A stretch of DNA of 64,000 nucleotides from Nematopogon swammerdamellus (taxonomy: Eukaryota > Arthropoda > Insecta > Lepidoptera > Adelidae), in contig OX336343.1 in assembly GCA_946902875.1 (NCBI GenBank), positions 23,421,596 to 23,485,595 of the forward strand, read 5' to 3'. The notes beneath the pieces are model-generated. The model saw only the letters and a list, made by a program, of their open reading frames with translations, did not search any database and was not told the origin of the DNA. The position numbers and the translations under genes are program-made. Positions 21,333 to 31,613 of this stretch are shown here, in pieces. Within the stretch, counting starts at the first letter, position 1. Each line of letters begins with the position of its first letter.

Positions 21333-21901
21333 GCCAACAACCAGCGCTTAGTACACAGAACACCTCACCCACTACTAGCCGATTAGACGACGACTGTTGG
21401 AGTAACCGTGTCCTACGTTTCAACAAGCTTGTCGTACTTATTAACCGACTTCAAAAAAAGGAGGAGTTTCTCAATTCGACTGTATTTTTGTTTTTTTTGT
21501 TTTTTTTTTATGTTTGTTACCTCAGAACTTTCGACTGGGTGAACCGATTTCGAAAATAATTTTTTTATTTGAGAGCTGTTGCTTCCCGTGTGGTCTGATT
21601 TCAATTTGGTCAAGATCAGATTGGAAAGCGAGGCGGAATCGCAAGGCCGAAGGCCGAGCGATTCCGACGAGTACATTAATAGCAAAAAATTACAAAAAAA
21701 ACTGAAATAAAAAACTATTTAAAAAAATATAAAAACCGCCTTCAAAAATATATGAAATAAAAAAAAATCAAACCCTAGAGTTGAAGGCGGTGCTAAAGCA
21801 AGCAAAAATAACCGACCGCCTTCAATAGAGGTTTTATATTTTTTTGTTTCATAAATTTTTGAAGGCGGTTTTTATATTTTTAGGCAATCCAGACTTGTAT
21901 T
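21282..21901. repeat. Tandem duplication, copy B
   Basis: About 620 bp, near-identical to copy A (small poly-T length changes and isolated substitutions). Ends with the same AGGCAATCCAGACTTGTATT. Confidence 0.92.
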
Positions 21902-22016
21902 GCTGTGACCAACTGACAGACGACGTCAGGAACGCATTCTCTCAGCGGCCGGACTTTATTACTATAGATCAGCGCGACTAGTAAAAATATAAACTATAAA
22001 CTGGCAAACGGCGTAC

Positions 22017-22128
22017 CTTCGACAAGGAAGCGCGGCTGCTGTGGCGCTCCGGACTCGATGCCGGAGGAGAGCGCTCGACACTGCCAGTGCACGCTCACAC
22101 TCTCAGTGACCACCGCCTCCACCGTGAA
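22017..22128 (-). CDS. UBE2O: UBE2O-like exon 5
   Basis: 112 bp, entering phase 0 and leaving phase 1, acceptor TTTACAG and donor GTACGC. It encodes FTVEAVVTESVSVHWQCRA and ends QQPRFLVE, matching the vertebrate segment that follows YPGQVL and precedes the RVKRLGCFD block. Confidence 0.82.
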
Positions 22129-24419
22129 CTGTAAACAGACACACCGCTCTTTATTTATTTATTTATTTTTAGCAGAAAAAAACATAAGGAAACGCACCCA
22201 TAAACGTTTGGACCATGTGTGATATCTTCACTAACCCCTCCCCCATCACCAGTTTTTTTTTTATAAAAAAAAAATAATTATAAAGAAAAAAAACCATCAC
22301 CAGTTTTCACGTGGTATTTTACAAATAGTTTTTTTTTCAATGTATTTTGTTTTATTAATATTCATAGCACAGCTTAGCAACAGCTTGAAACTGATGCGTG
22401 CATTTCTTTAAGGCGGTGACAAACGCCAAATACGCAAAACATGCAAAAAGTGCGACAAAGAAGGTCCAAAACTGACCAATTGACACACATTCAGAAAATA
22501 AAAAAAATACCAACCTATATTTTGGTTCCTTACCAACAAAGTGCATTGCTGGTTTTTTTAATAATGAGTAAAAGTAAGTAATAAACATAAAATTAAAAAT
22601 ATATAAAAAAAGCATGAATTTTTGAAAATCTGAGTATGTGTGTATTATTACAATTTTACAATACCACCGATTCAAAGGTCACAAAGCTCTGAGAAAACTC
22701 TATTCAATTTGTTTTATTATTTTATCCACGAAAGGAGATAAAAATAAAAAACAAAAAACGCCTACATGAAATTATTGACGTAATTCTTCAGTCGGAAGGG
22801 TAAAATTTTTGCCTTCGTCAATTTAGCAGGCACTTCAATACTAGATACAATTTTAGTTCCGGGCTCGCTTGCTCGCTCCTGCCCTGCTGCGCCCGCGTGT
22901 CGGTCGTCATTTCTGTCTTCTGTGTTTGGATCGAATGGAAAAAAGATAGGTAGGTTTGGTATATTTGTACCGTGTGGGATGGTAATTTAAAATAATAGCC
23001 CCACTGCATCTCTCCCCGTGCATGTCGGAAAAGGCGACTGAGGGATTTTTTTATGTAAACTGACACAGTTTGCTATATCACCTATAACATCCGTGATGTC
23101 AGCCCATAACACCGGGTGAACTTAGGTGCCATGTCAGTGCTTCCCTTTGGTCGTGCCGGCTACACTAAACTGGACGGAAAATACAAACTATTTCGGGATA
23201 TGACTCCCTTCTTTTTTCCGTCCAGTTCAGTGAAGCCGGTACGACCGAAGAAAAGCACTGACATAGCACCTACTTCACCAGTTGTTACGAGCTGACATCT
23301 CGGATGTTGTATTGTAGGTGATGTTGCCACCGTGTCATTTTCCGTACCAGTATACAGTACGACCGTATCAGTAATATCTCTCTTCTGTGGTATCTATCAA
23401 TATACGCTCCGGTACGTAACTTGACGGGGCGTTATACGCATGGCTTTCGTTGGTATAACCACAGAATAACTAATAGGTACTGTGGTATAACGCTGTCTGC
23501 GCCTCCCGCGCCTCCACCGCGCCGCCGCCGCCGCCGCCTCCGCCGCCGCCGCCGCCGTGCCGCCTCCGCACCGCACGCTGCTACTGAGTTACCGCACCGC
23601 ACCGCACCCCACCGCACCGTGCCATGCTGCCGCCGCGCGCGCCGCGCGCGCCGGCCGGTACCTATGTTGCTATGATATTTGCCATACATACCTAAATGCC
23701 TATCTACCTATTACCTACCTACCTATTTTTATTTTAGTTTTCATCGATAGTCTATTTAGAGGTTTATAAAAAGTGGTAAGTACATGAACTAAAATAATTT
23801 GGAAGAAATTACAATAAAATGTTATTTAGGTAAAATAATAAAAAATAAAAAATTAGAATCACGCATCAGTTACATAAGCCACAATCATTTTAATAATTAA
23901 AATAATAAAAAAGCAAAAAAAAAAAACATACGAAAGTGGGATTCGAACCCCGAACCATCAACTCTTTAGGCTGATAGCGACAAACTACGCTAAATGTGAC
24001 TTGAACGTGCGAGGCGAAATTAGCAGTCGCATGGTACATTATGTAGAATTCCCGAATGCTCAAGGTCGTTGGCGTTTGTCACGGCCTTAAGTGAGAGTTC
24101 AAAAGAGGGAAATATGCAACTCAGCATGGGTTGGTCAACTACGGTAGTATTGAATATAGTGTGACAGCAGTCAGTTGATGACATAACTATGTGCTATCGC
24201 AATGCTCCGATAGCACTAGGTGTTCCTTTCTCTTTCTTACCGAGCGCACCTACAAGTCAGCCATTCAGTGGTTTTTTTTGGACACACACATTCTGTCTAG
24301 TGCAGTCTGTGAGTGCCACAACGTGCATAGGTACTGGACAAATGGTTTCCCGGAAACGGCTCTAACAATCAAGAAGAAATGTTGTATTTAGATAATGTTT
24401 TATTTTCCATATTTATCTA
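22129..24419. other. Intron 4 sequence: SINE fragments, CCG tract, tRNA-like piece
   Basis: 22970-23045 is a type B SINE head; 23046-23200 is a reverse SINE body; 23213-23345 is a forward SINE body. 23498-23660 is a CCG/CGC-rich tract. 22200-22930 and 24006-24419 show nothing. The frame at 22355-22675 looks non-coding. Confidence 0.5.
23936..24005 (-). repeat. tRNA-like (box B) fragment
   Basis: The minus strand contains GGTTCGGGGTTCGAATCCCA, a perfect box B/T-arm, preceded by CTATCAGCCTAAAGAGTTGA, which resembles an anticodon arm. No convincing acceptor stem, so a tRNA-derived SINE head or tRNA pseudogene is likelier than a working tRNA. Confidence 0.4.
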
Positions 24420-24427
24420 GATATAGT

Positions 24428-24871
24428 CAACGAGGAATTATGTTTCACTAGAGCTCTTACTCGGACAACGGGCATTGCTCCGCCGAGTTGAGGCACAATT
24501 TACGAATTGGGGCACATCGAAACTAGTCGATCACGAGCGGCCGAACTCGTTGCACATTCCACCGCCTGCGCGCATCGCGCATGCCCGGTTGTATTTCAAT
24601 GCGCATGTTGCGACATGTTGTGTTGGCCTTGGCTGACGTTGTAGATTACTGGCCGTTAGCCCCTCTCAGCCCGCTTCCCGCCCCGCGCGAGCCCTCTCAC
24701 CACCTGCTAGCCCCACTCCCGGTCCCTTCCCACCCCGCGCGAGCTCCCCTCTACCGCTCGCCTCTGCGCTCCTCCTCCCCACTACCTTACCTCTTACCTA
24801 AGCCGATGGTACGCCGTTTCTCTGTATCTTTCTTCGTAGCGATAGCTCTAGTGAAACATAATTCCTCGTTG
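24428..24871. mobile_element. hAT-like MITE, 444 bp
   Basis: Ends CAACGAGGAATTATGTTTCA and complement, flanked by the exact 8-bp duplication GATATAGT (24420-24427, 24872-24879). Interior C-rich (24650-24790). Confidence 0.88.
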
Positions 24872-24933
24872 GATATAGTCGACACTAATAGCTCGGCAGG
24901 TACTGGTTTGGCCATAATGAAATGAGTACATAC

Positions 24934-25176
24934 CTTGTGCTCGTGCAGTTTATGCTTCCTGGCGGCCTTCATCTCCTTGGTGGTGTGGATCCAATTGGCG
25001 TGGTCCAGCGAGCCGAGCACTCCGTACACGACCTGGCCGGGGTAGTACTCCGCCGAGGAGTAGGGCGTGGCGCGGCGGCGACGCATCGTGTAGTCCTCGA
25101 GCGGACAGCTGTCCAGGTCCGGATACTCGAGCCGGGAGCCGTCCGAGGAGACCAGGCGCAGTTTGCTGTTCACTGC
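24934..25176 (-). CDS. UBE2O: UBE2O-like exon 4
   Basis: 81 codons, phase 0 at both ends, acceptor GAGCAG and donor GTATGT. It encodes KLRLVSSDGSRLEYPDLD and AEYYPGQVVYGVLGSLDHA, the block that in UBE2O carries F-YPGQVL-G. It lies 62 bp from a hAT element on one side and next to an inverted LINE 3' end on the other. Confidence 0.88.
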
Positions 25177-25189
25177 CTGCTCGGTAAGA

Positions 25190-25335
25190 CGTGAAATGAA
25201 ATGAAATGAAAATATACTTTATTGCACAAAAAGTGACAAAAGGCGGACTTAGAGCCTAAGGGCATTATCTGCCAGTCATACCTGGGATTGTGAGTAGGGT
25301 AGATGGGTAGTGCGGAAAATTGAATGAGAGATTTT
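25190..25335 (-). repeat. LINE 3' UTR end, reverse orientation
   Basis: On the minus strand the text ends TTTTTGTGCAATAAAGTATA followed by (TTTCA)n, a common ending of lepidopteran CR1-type LINEs. It lies next to the exon 4 acceptor. Confidence 0.6.
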
Positions 25336-25363
25336 TTTTTTAGAGGTTGAAAATAAACAATAA

Positions 25364-25834
25364 TCGAAGTCTGATCTGACCGAAGATCTGGTAATCGAAG
25401 AATTGGAAGAGAGGAAGAAACGAAGCTCAAATGTAATCTTGTACGGAATCGCTGAGTCCACATCAGAGAACGCAGACCAACGGAAGTCGGATGACACTCA
25501 AAAAGTCCAGGCGGCCCTGACTGAAATACCGAACGCCGAGCACCCGCGAGCCATCATTCGCCTCGGTAAGCCGCAACCGGACGCCAAGGAGCCCCGTCCC
25601 CTGAAACTAGTGATGTCAGGTAAGCCGAAAGCTATAAACATTCTAAAAAATAAAAGCAAACTGCCCAAACATGCATCGGTGAAGGCAGACTTGACCCCTT
25701 GCCAACGAAACCATATCAAAATGCTCCGTAAGGAACTACAGGAAAGGATGGATAATGGAGAAAATGACATAACCATAAAATACATCAACAACTGTCCCAG
25801 AATAGTTAAGATAAAAAAGGATGCAAAAAAGTAG
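25364..25834 (+). CDS. LINE ORF1 protein, 5' truncated
   Basis: Open from 25364 without a start codon to a TAG at 25832. It encodes EERKKRSSNVILYGIAES, RAIIRLGKPQPDAKEPRPLK, LTPCQRNHIKMLRKELQERM and GENDITIKYINNCPRIVKIK. This is the RRM-like nucleic-acid-binding part of CR1/Zenon-type ORF1 proteins (coiled coil before it missing). The last codons before the stop form A AAA AAG, a -1 slippery heptamer leading into ORF2. Confidence 0.8.
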   Translation, partial: SKSDLTEDLVIEELEERKKRSSNVILYGIAESTSENADQRKSDDTQKVQAALTEIPNAEHPRAIIRLGKPQPDAKEPRPLKLVMSGKPKAINILKNKSKLPKHASVKADLTPCQRNHIKMLRKELQERMDNGENDITIKYINNCPRIVKIKKDAKK

Positions 25835-25836
25835 CA

Positions 25837-28632
25837 TTGACCGGTATCACCGAACTCACACTATTCTACACAAACCTGGCTTCCCTTATGGCAAAATTTG
25901 ATCTCTTCCTAGTGGAAATAAACGACCTGAAACCCACATTTATTATAGTAACAGAAACACACTTAAAACCGGAAATAAAAGATAGCATGGTCAGCATAAA
26001 TGGTTACACAATATTCCGGCAAGATAGATACACAGCAAAAAAAGCAAGCGGAGGCGTAGCAATTTACGTAGCCAATCAACACAATAAAATACCTATCGTA
26101 GCCAGAAGAAACTCTACCTTCAACAATAAGGATGTAGAAGCTTTATGGTTAGATATACAGTACAGTGACTTCAAAATATTATTAGCCGGAGTTTACCGAC
26201 CCACACATTATTCTCTCGAACAGTCAGACATAGATCTTTTCCATGCTATCCAACAGGCCGATCAAAGAGGTACCGCTCTCATCGTCGGTGACTTCAACTT
26301 ACCTGAAATTAAGTGGCCACTATCAAAACTAGATGGCTATAACGCCATACACGATAAATTTATACAAATGTACCTAGACACAAACCTACACCAACTAGTC
26401 CATGGAATCACAAGGAAGCGTAACAATGAAGAATCCTCACTGGACTTGATACTATGCAATGACCCCAACCTCTGCTCCAAAGTAGAGTACCGTGCAAACA
26501 TTGGTAAAAGTGACCATCTAGTACTGTTAACAACAATACAATTCATCTTGGATAAGTCATCCAAACCATACCAAACACTACGCCGTAATTACTTCAAAAC
26601 TGACTATGACGCCGTACGAACACTTCTAACAAAGAACCCTGATAATTACACAACCCACACCAATGTCGCGCTCGCTTGGATGCAATTCAAGACATCAACG
26701 CAAGACAACTTACAACCATATACTCCTATGTCCAAGCCTAGACAGAACCCAGGAAACAAACCTTGGATTGACTCTCACATTATCAACATGATTAAGGAGA
26801 AAAAACATTCTTGGAAACTCTACCAACTTAAAAAAACGGAGGAAAGTTACAAAACATATCGAAAACTAAATAATAAAATAGTATTTGTAACAAGAAATTC
26901 AAGGCAGAAATATGAAGAAAACCTAGTTAAAGCAGGGCCAAAATCCTTTTACAGCTACATTCGTAAACAACTATCATCTAAAGTCAGCGTGCCGCCAGCT
27001 CTACGAAAAGATGACACAAATGATGTCGTAAGAGATCATCAGGAAGTAGCAAACACCTTCGCTGGACAGTTTGAGAAATCATTTGTTAGAGAGAGCGACG
27101 ACCCCTTGCCATCGATCCTTGTACCCAGAATTGAAAACTCCTTAGAAACAGTCCACTTCACACCTTGCAAGATCGCAAAAACACTTCAAACTTTTCAAGA
27201 CACAACTGCAATGGGACCAGACGAAATTCCAGCAATATATCTAAAAAAATGCGCTACTGAATTGAGTGTACAACTCTCAAATATGATGACACTATCCTTC
27301 GATACCGGTATTGTACCGCAAGACTGGAAGGAGGCCACGGTTACACCGATTTACAAAAAAGGCGATAAACTTAAACCAGCTAATTATCGCCCAATCAGCC
27401 TCACAAGCATCGTATGCAAAACCATGGAGAAAATTGTATGCGAAAGTCTTAGGAAATTCTTAGCGGAGGAAAAAATCATCATCGACCAGCAACATGGTTT
27501 TGTACCAAAACGTTCTACAATCACAAACCTGCTGGAATGCGTTGACAACTGGACTAAAGCCTGGGATAATCGAAACTCTACGGACATAATCTACTTAGAT
27601 TATGAGAAAGCGTTTGATCGTGTACCACTGAAAAGATTAATTCACAAACTAGAACACTTTGGACTCCGAGGTAAGCTACTGAATTGGCTAAAGGACTTTC
27701 TCACCAATAGAAAATTCCGAGTAAGAGTCGGCGATTGCCTGTCAGAGCGCCGAGCTGTGCTGAGCGGCGTGCCACAAGGATCGATCGTCGCCCCCATCCT
27801 ATTTGGAATATTTTTAACAGACCTTACAGCCATAATTAATATCAAATTCTCCCTGTTTGCAGATGACACGAAATTTTTTGCCGACCCTTTAATCAACCAC
27901 CAGCAATTACAAAACAACCTGAACAACATCGTCAGCTGGACAAAAGAATGGCTACTGTCATTAAACAGTAGCAAATGCACAGTACTCCACATAGGAAACA
28001 AAAACCCACATCTAAAATACTACATAGACGGAGATGTTGTTCAGGCCGTAAAAACTCAAAAAGATCTTGGGCTGATAATTTCTGAAGACTTGAAATGGGA
28101 AACGCACCTAATAGATCTCACAAAAAGAGCCAATTCATCCCTCTACATGATAAGAAAAGCTTTTTCCTCCATGACGCCAGAGGTATTCCTGAAAGTCTAC
28201 AAGACATACATACGCCCTCTCCAGGAATATGGATACCAAATATGGAACCCATATTTCAAAAAAGATATTTACCTTTTGGAAAAAATTCAACGCCGAGCAA
28301 CAAAAATGGTAAAATCAATAAAAAATAAATCATACGAGGAACGACTACAGATCCTAGGTCTTACAACACTCGAAGAAAGAAGGCAACGCAGAGATCTAAT
28401 TGAAACCTACAAAATTTTAAAAAATTATTACAACGTACCGAGCCTTCAATCAATGTACTCAATGAACACTAACCAACGCCTACGAGGACACTCGCTGAAA
28501 CTGAACTGTATCAGAACCAACACAAATCCCAGAAAGCATTTCTTGACACATAGAGTGGGACACGCATGGAATAAACTCCCGGAAGAAGCTATCTGTTCTC
28601 CCTCAATAAATAGTTTCAAAAACCAAATGTAA
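25837..28632 (+). CDS. LINE ORF2: AP endonuclease plus reverse transcriptase
   Basis: 931 uninterrupted codons. Apurinic-type endonuclease at residues ~5-235: FIIVTETHLK (catalytic Glu, ~40), LIVGDFNLPEIKW (~148-160), SDH (~225-227). Reverse transcriptase ~480-740: YRPISLTS, IIYLDYEKAFDRVP, SGVPQGSIVAPILF, and FADD at ~674-677. The C-terminus has YGYQIWNP and LGLTTLEERRQRRDLIETYK, typical of CR1-type elements; no RNase H. No ATG exists before the endonuclease motifs: the first in-frame ATG is at 25888, so expression probably depends on ORF1 translation. All catalytic motifs look intact, so the copy is young. Confidence 0.92.
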   Translation: MTGITELTLFYTNLASLMAKFDLFLVEINDLKPTFIIVTETHLKPEIKDSMVSINGYTIFRQDRYTAKKASGGVAIYVANQHNKIPIVARRNSTFNNKDVEALWLDIQYSDFKILLAGVYRPTHYSLEQSDIDLFHAIQQADQRGTALIVGDFNLPEIKWPLSKLDGYNAIHDKFIQMYLDTNLHQLVHGITRKRNNEESSLDLILCNDPNLCSKVEYRANIGKSDHLVLLTTIQFILDKSSKPYQTLRRNYFKTDYDAVRTLLTKNPDNYTTHTNVALAWMQFKTSTQDNLQPYTPMSKPRQNPGNKPWIDSHIINMIKEKKHSWKLYQLKKTEESYKTYRKLNNKIVFVTRNSRQKYEENLVKAGPKSFYSYIRKQLSSKVSVPPALRKDDTNDVVRDHQEVANTFAGQFEKSFVRESDDPLPSILVPRIENSLETVHFTPCKIAKTLQTFQDTTAMGPDEIPAIYLKKCATELSVQLSNMMTLSFDTGIVPQDWKEATVTPIYKKGDKLKPANYRPISLTSIVCKTMEKIVCESLRKFLAEEKIIIDQQHGFVPKRSTITNLLECVDNWTKAWDNRNSTDIIYLDYEKAFDRVPLKRLIHKLEHFGLRGKLLNWLKDFLTNRKFRVRVGDCLSERRAVLSGVPQGSIVAPILFGIFLTDLTAIINIKFSLFADDTKFFADPLINHQQLQNNLNNIVSWTKEWLLSLNSSKCTVLHIGNKNPHLKYYIDGDVVQAVKTQKDLGLIISEDLKWETHLIDLTKRANSSLYMIRKAFSSMTPEVFLKVYKTYIRPLQEYGYQIWNPYFKKDIYLLEKIQRRATKMVKSIKNKSYEERLQILGLTTLEERRQRRDLIETYKILKNYYNVPSLQSMYSMNTNQRLRGHSLKLNCIRTNTNPRKHFLTHRVGHAWNKLPEEAICSPSINSFKNQM

Positions 28633-28792
28633 AAAAGAAAATAAACCATAATAAATACAAGTGCACTCGGAATATTAGAATACACGCATCAGCTTTAAGC
28701 TGCTAGTGTTTAAATATAATATAATTTAAATATAATATAATAATAATAATATGTGGGTAGTTTTTAGTCAATAAGTTTCTCTTGAAAGGAGT

Positions 28793-29115
28793 ACCCTGTG
28801 GGGCCGGTACTTATAAAGAATAGCCCCACTGCATCTCTCCCCGTGCATATCGTAAGAGGCGACTAAGGGATAAGGACAAGATACTGCGCTAAAGGGCGAC
28901 AGGCTAGCCACTTCTCACCTTGGCGCAGTCCTTCCACCTGGTCATGCAGCAGGTGGGTTCTTCGCGCCTTACTTGCTGCTTGATAGTTGTCTTGTCCGTA
29001 TACTGTGCTAAAAGTGGTGGTCGGTGTTGTGCTGTAATTTGCCAGAGTCCTTATAGCACAACACCGATTACTCTGCTTACCCTGATTGTCGGGATACAGC
29101 GTGTGTTATGTATGT
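28793..29115 (+). repeat. Type B SINE head followed by a dispersed repeat
   Basis: GTGGGGCCGGTACTTATAAA to GGCGACTAAGGGATA (28799-28872), then text shared in reverse with 62200-62440 (CACAACACCGATTACTCTGC, CCCTGATTGTCGGGATAC). Confidence 0.65.
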
Positions 29116-29259
29116 AGTTTCTCTTGCTTGTATTCAAGTTTAATTTTTTTTTATCAGTCCCTGTGAAACGGGTGCTAGAAAAAAAGGAACCTACAGTTTT
29201 ACTTGAAATCCACAGAGAGCCTGAAAAACCTAATACTTCTCTGAATTACTCTGACGTTA

Positions 29260-29402
29260 GAGCTGTTAACGACTCATTAATTTTGAAATAGCAAATTTAG
29301 TCTGCTCTCAATTTTGTCTTTGCAATTTCTGTCTGAGGTCTTCTTTCCTGACCCAGTCCACTAGTAGATTAAATTTGATCCTGTAAAAATCTTGTCGTAA
29401 CC
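29260..29402 (-). pseudogene. LINE ORF2 fragment
   Basis: The minus strand encodes KFNLLVDWVRKEDLRQKL, close to the ELRQKLLRDL text of the LINE fragment at 16972-17190. Very short. Confidence 0.4.
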
Positions 29403-29412
29403 GGCACTTTTT

Positions 29413-29600
29413 TTTATGTAATCCTATATGGGTGGCTGAGTCGGAGGGGCCAAAGCGCATGCTCCGACCAGCCAATATCACCTCCGAGAAGGTAGGTGCC
29501 ATACTGGAGACTTCCATGGATTGCTGGCTATACTGGACTAGAGGAGAACACAACAACACAAGCCGAGGCTGCTATGCGTCCATCTTACCAGTCCAGTTGT
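29413..29600 (+). repeat. SINE (type C)
   Basis: TATGTAATCCTATATGGGTG, CATGCTCCGACCAGCCAATA, ATACTGGACTAGAGGAGAAC and a GCCATCTTAC-like end, shared with 33108 and 58278. Confidence 0.8.
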
Positions 29601-30149
29601 AGTGCAGTGTCGGTCGCGATTGATAGAATCAAGTTGACTCTATCACTACCGCCGACCGTCTGAGCCGGTTTTTACAAATAAAATGATTCGATCACGGTGA
29701 GCGATCCGCTCACCCGTTCGCGACCCACAGTCCAAATAATGCACGCACGTACGCACGACAGACCGACCGACCGCGACCGGTATCGCGATAGAATCACTTC
29801 AACCATCCCATCACACACAGGCACAGGCAGTCAAGCAGGCGGTGACTGGACTGACAGACCGAAAGAGCGAGACTCGATCCTACCTAACTGCTCGCGCTTG
29901 CAAGTCTATCTATGTACAAGGTCATCTATCTCGCAGCCGCTCGCGTGCGTAGTAGTGATTCGATCCCGGGATCGAGCCCAGCCAGACAGGCAGGTGGTGA
30001 CTGGAGTGACAGACTCGATCACTTCAGATATGGGTCGCTAGATATTGAGTCACGAAAATGTACTGAGGTTCTCTGCACTATCCAGTTGTAAGAATGTAAA
30101 TTCTTCATAAATATCCCATTCCAGTCCCATCTCATAATATTGTTGTTAC
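29601..30149. other. Intron 3 sequence, nothing recognised
   Basis: GACCGA/GATCGA-rich text at 29690-30040, no ORF with support. Confidence 0.4.
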
Positions 30150-30263
30150 CTTAGAGGTGCCGACCCAGGAGTCGAGGCAGACGGCCAGGTCGGGTGTGAA
30201 CGCCTCCAGCGGCTCCAGCCGGTCGCTCAGCACGCACGGCAGCACGTGCTTCGTTCCCACAAC
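30150..30263 (-). CDS. UBE2O: UBE2O-like exon 3
   Basis: 38 codons, phase 0 at both ends, acceptor GCGCAG and donor GTAACA. It encodes VVGTKHVLPCVLSDRLEPL and then CLDSWVGTSK. This corresponds to the family block with a GT-x-x-x-x-PV start and a YDCWLGKVYD-like end. Confidence 0.87.
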
Positions 30264-30594
30264 CTGCGCACCGATATGTACAATGTTCGCGCAATTTGGT
30301 TTACTTATTGGTGTTATTTTTTATTGTTTATTTTTATTATTACTTATTTGTTAGAAAATGGACAGACTAATCACAAACAGTTAAACATAAGCTATACATA
30401 CATTAAAGTCTGGCCATATTTTGTTAAAAATGACAATATCTCAAAAACTGAGCCATTTTTACTAAACCTAAAATGAGATATTCTGAGAGGTAATTAGCAG
30501 CAGTCAAAGGATTACGTCGGTTTCTGGGTCGGTGCCTGTATATACAAGCGCGTCATAAGAGAATGATAATTTTATAGATGATAGTTACGCCCAC

Positions 30595-30708
30595 CTGAAG
30601 AGCGGCAGTCATGATGATGTCACGACAGTATCCTCTCTGGGTGTCCTTGCCCGCGATGAGGCGTCGCACCACGTCGCCAGGCATCAGGGAGCGGTCCGAC
30701 AGGCCCAC
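30595..30708 (-). CDS. UBE2O: UBE2O-like exon 2
   Basis: 38 codons, phase 0 at both ends, acceptor GCGCAG and donor GTGGGC. It encodes VGLSDRSLMPGDVVRR and ends DIIMTAALQ, matching the DRS-x-x-P-x-DVVR block of UBE2O that follows the first SH3-like segment. Confidence 0.88.
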
Positions 30709-30775
30709 CTGCGCATATGTACATACATAGACAAAGTCACCTCACTCGCATCACCTTTTTATTTTTTTTATTTGG

Positions 30776-31085
30776 TACCGTGTGGGGCCGGTACTTTAAA
30801 AGAATAGCCCCACTGCATCTCTCCCCGTGTATGTCGTAAAAGGCGACTAAGGGATATGACCCCTTATATTACTAGGTGCTAGGGTTTAACCTGCCCGGGT
30901 TGGTACCACCGCACTGAATGAAAGGTCGGTCGAAACGGCTATGTAAATAGTTTGTGTTTTCTGTCCAGTTCAGTGTAGCCGGCATGACCGAAGGAAAGCA
31001 CTGACGTGGCACCAAGTTCACCCGGTGTTATGGGCTAACATCACCGATGTTGTAGGTGATGTAGCTAGTAAGTTTCCATAAAAAA
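30776..31085 (+). repeat. SINE (type B head + shared body)
   Basis: Starts TACCGTGTGGGGCCGGTACT, ends CCATAAAAAAAGAC. Full-length reference for the type B head. In intron 1. Confidence 0.88.
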
Positions 31086-31090
31086 AAGAC

Positions 31091-31215
31091 ATTTATGTAA
31101 TCCAGTATGGTGGTACCTACCCAGTCGGCCACAATTTGAGCCTACCACCTAGTAAGGGGCAAGGGAATGGACCTACAGTTTTACACCGGTTCCGAATGGT
31201 TAAACAGCAGGTGTA
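31091..31215 (+). repeat. SINE (type C), internally shortened
   Basis: TTTATGTAATCCAGTATGGT joins directly to ACCTACCCAGTCGGCCACAA, skipping the middle of type C. Confidence 0.75.
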
Positions 31216-31223
31216 AGTAAGAA

Positions 31224-31548
31224 TGTACCGTGTGGGGTCGGTACTTTAAAAGAATAGCCCCACTGCATCTCTCCCCATGTATGTCGTAAAAGGCGACTAA
31301 GGGATATGACACCTTCTTATATTACTAGGTGCTAGGGTTTAACCAACCCGGGTTGGTACATCCACACTGAATGAAAGGTCGGTCGAAAAGGCTATGTAAA
31401 TAGTTTGTGTTTTCCGTCCAGTTCAGTGTAGCCGGCACGACCGAAGGGAAGCACTGATGTGGCACCAAGTTCACCCGGTGTTATGGGCTAACATCACGGA
31501 TGTTGTAGGTGATGTAGCCAACCGTGTCAAGTTTCCATAAAAAAATAT
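31224..31548 (+). repeat. SINE (type B head + shared body)
   Basis: Starts TACCGTGTGGGGTCGGTACT, ends GTTTCCATAAAAAAATATAT. Second copy in tandem with that at 30776. Confidence 0.88.
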
Positions 31549-31555
31549 ATATATA

Positions 31556-31613
31556 TTTATGTAATCCAGTATGGCTGTCTGAGTCAGATGGGCCAAAGCA
31601 CATGCTCCGACCA
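31556..31613 (+). repeat. SINE (type C), left half, split by an insertion
   Basis: TATGTAATCCAGTATGGCTG through ACATGCTCCGACCA. The other half resumes at 33108. Confidence 0.85.

Larger units (their letters stand above)
25340..28745 (+). mobile_element. CR1/Jockey-type LINE, nearly complete, 5' truncated in ORF1
   Basis: ORF1 fragment, ORF2 and a 3' UTR (TACACGCATCAGCTTTAAGC) ending in an (AAATATAATAT)-type repeat. It is inserted antisense to the UBE2O-like gene in intron 3. Other 3' ends of the same family are at 4150-4385 and 10317-10375. Confidence 0.9.

Noticed and set aside
22355..22675. 106-codon hydrophobic minus-strand ORF
   Set aside because: Phe/Leu/Tyr-rich translation of AT-rich intron DNA, without family similarity.
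24581..24925. 114-codon ORF in intron 4
   Set aside because: Lies across a hAT MITE and its C-rich interior; no coding support.
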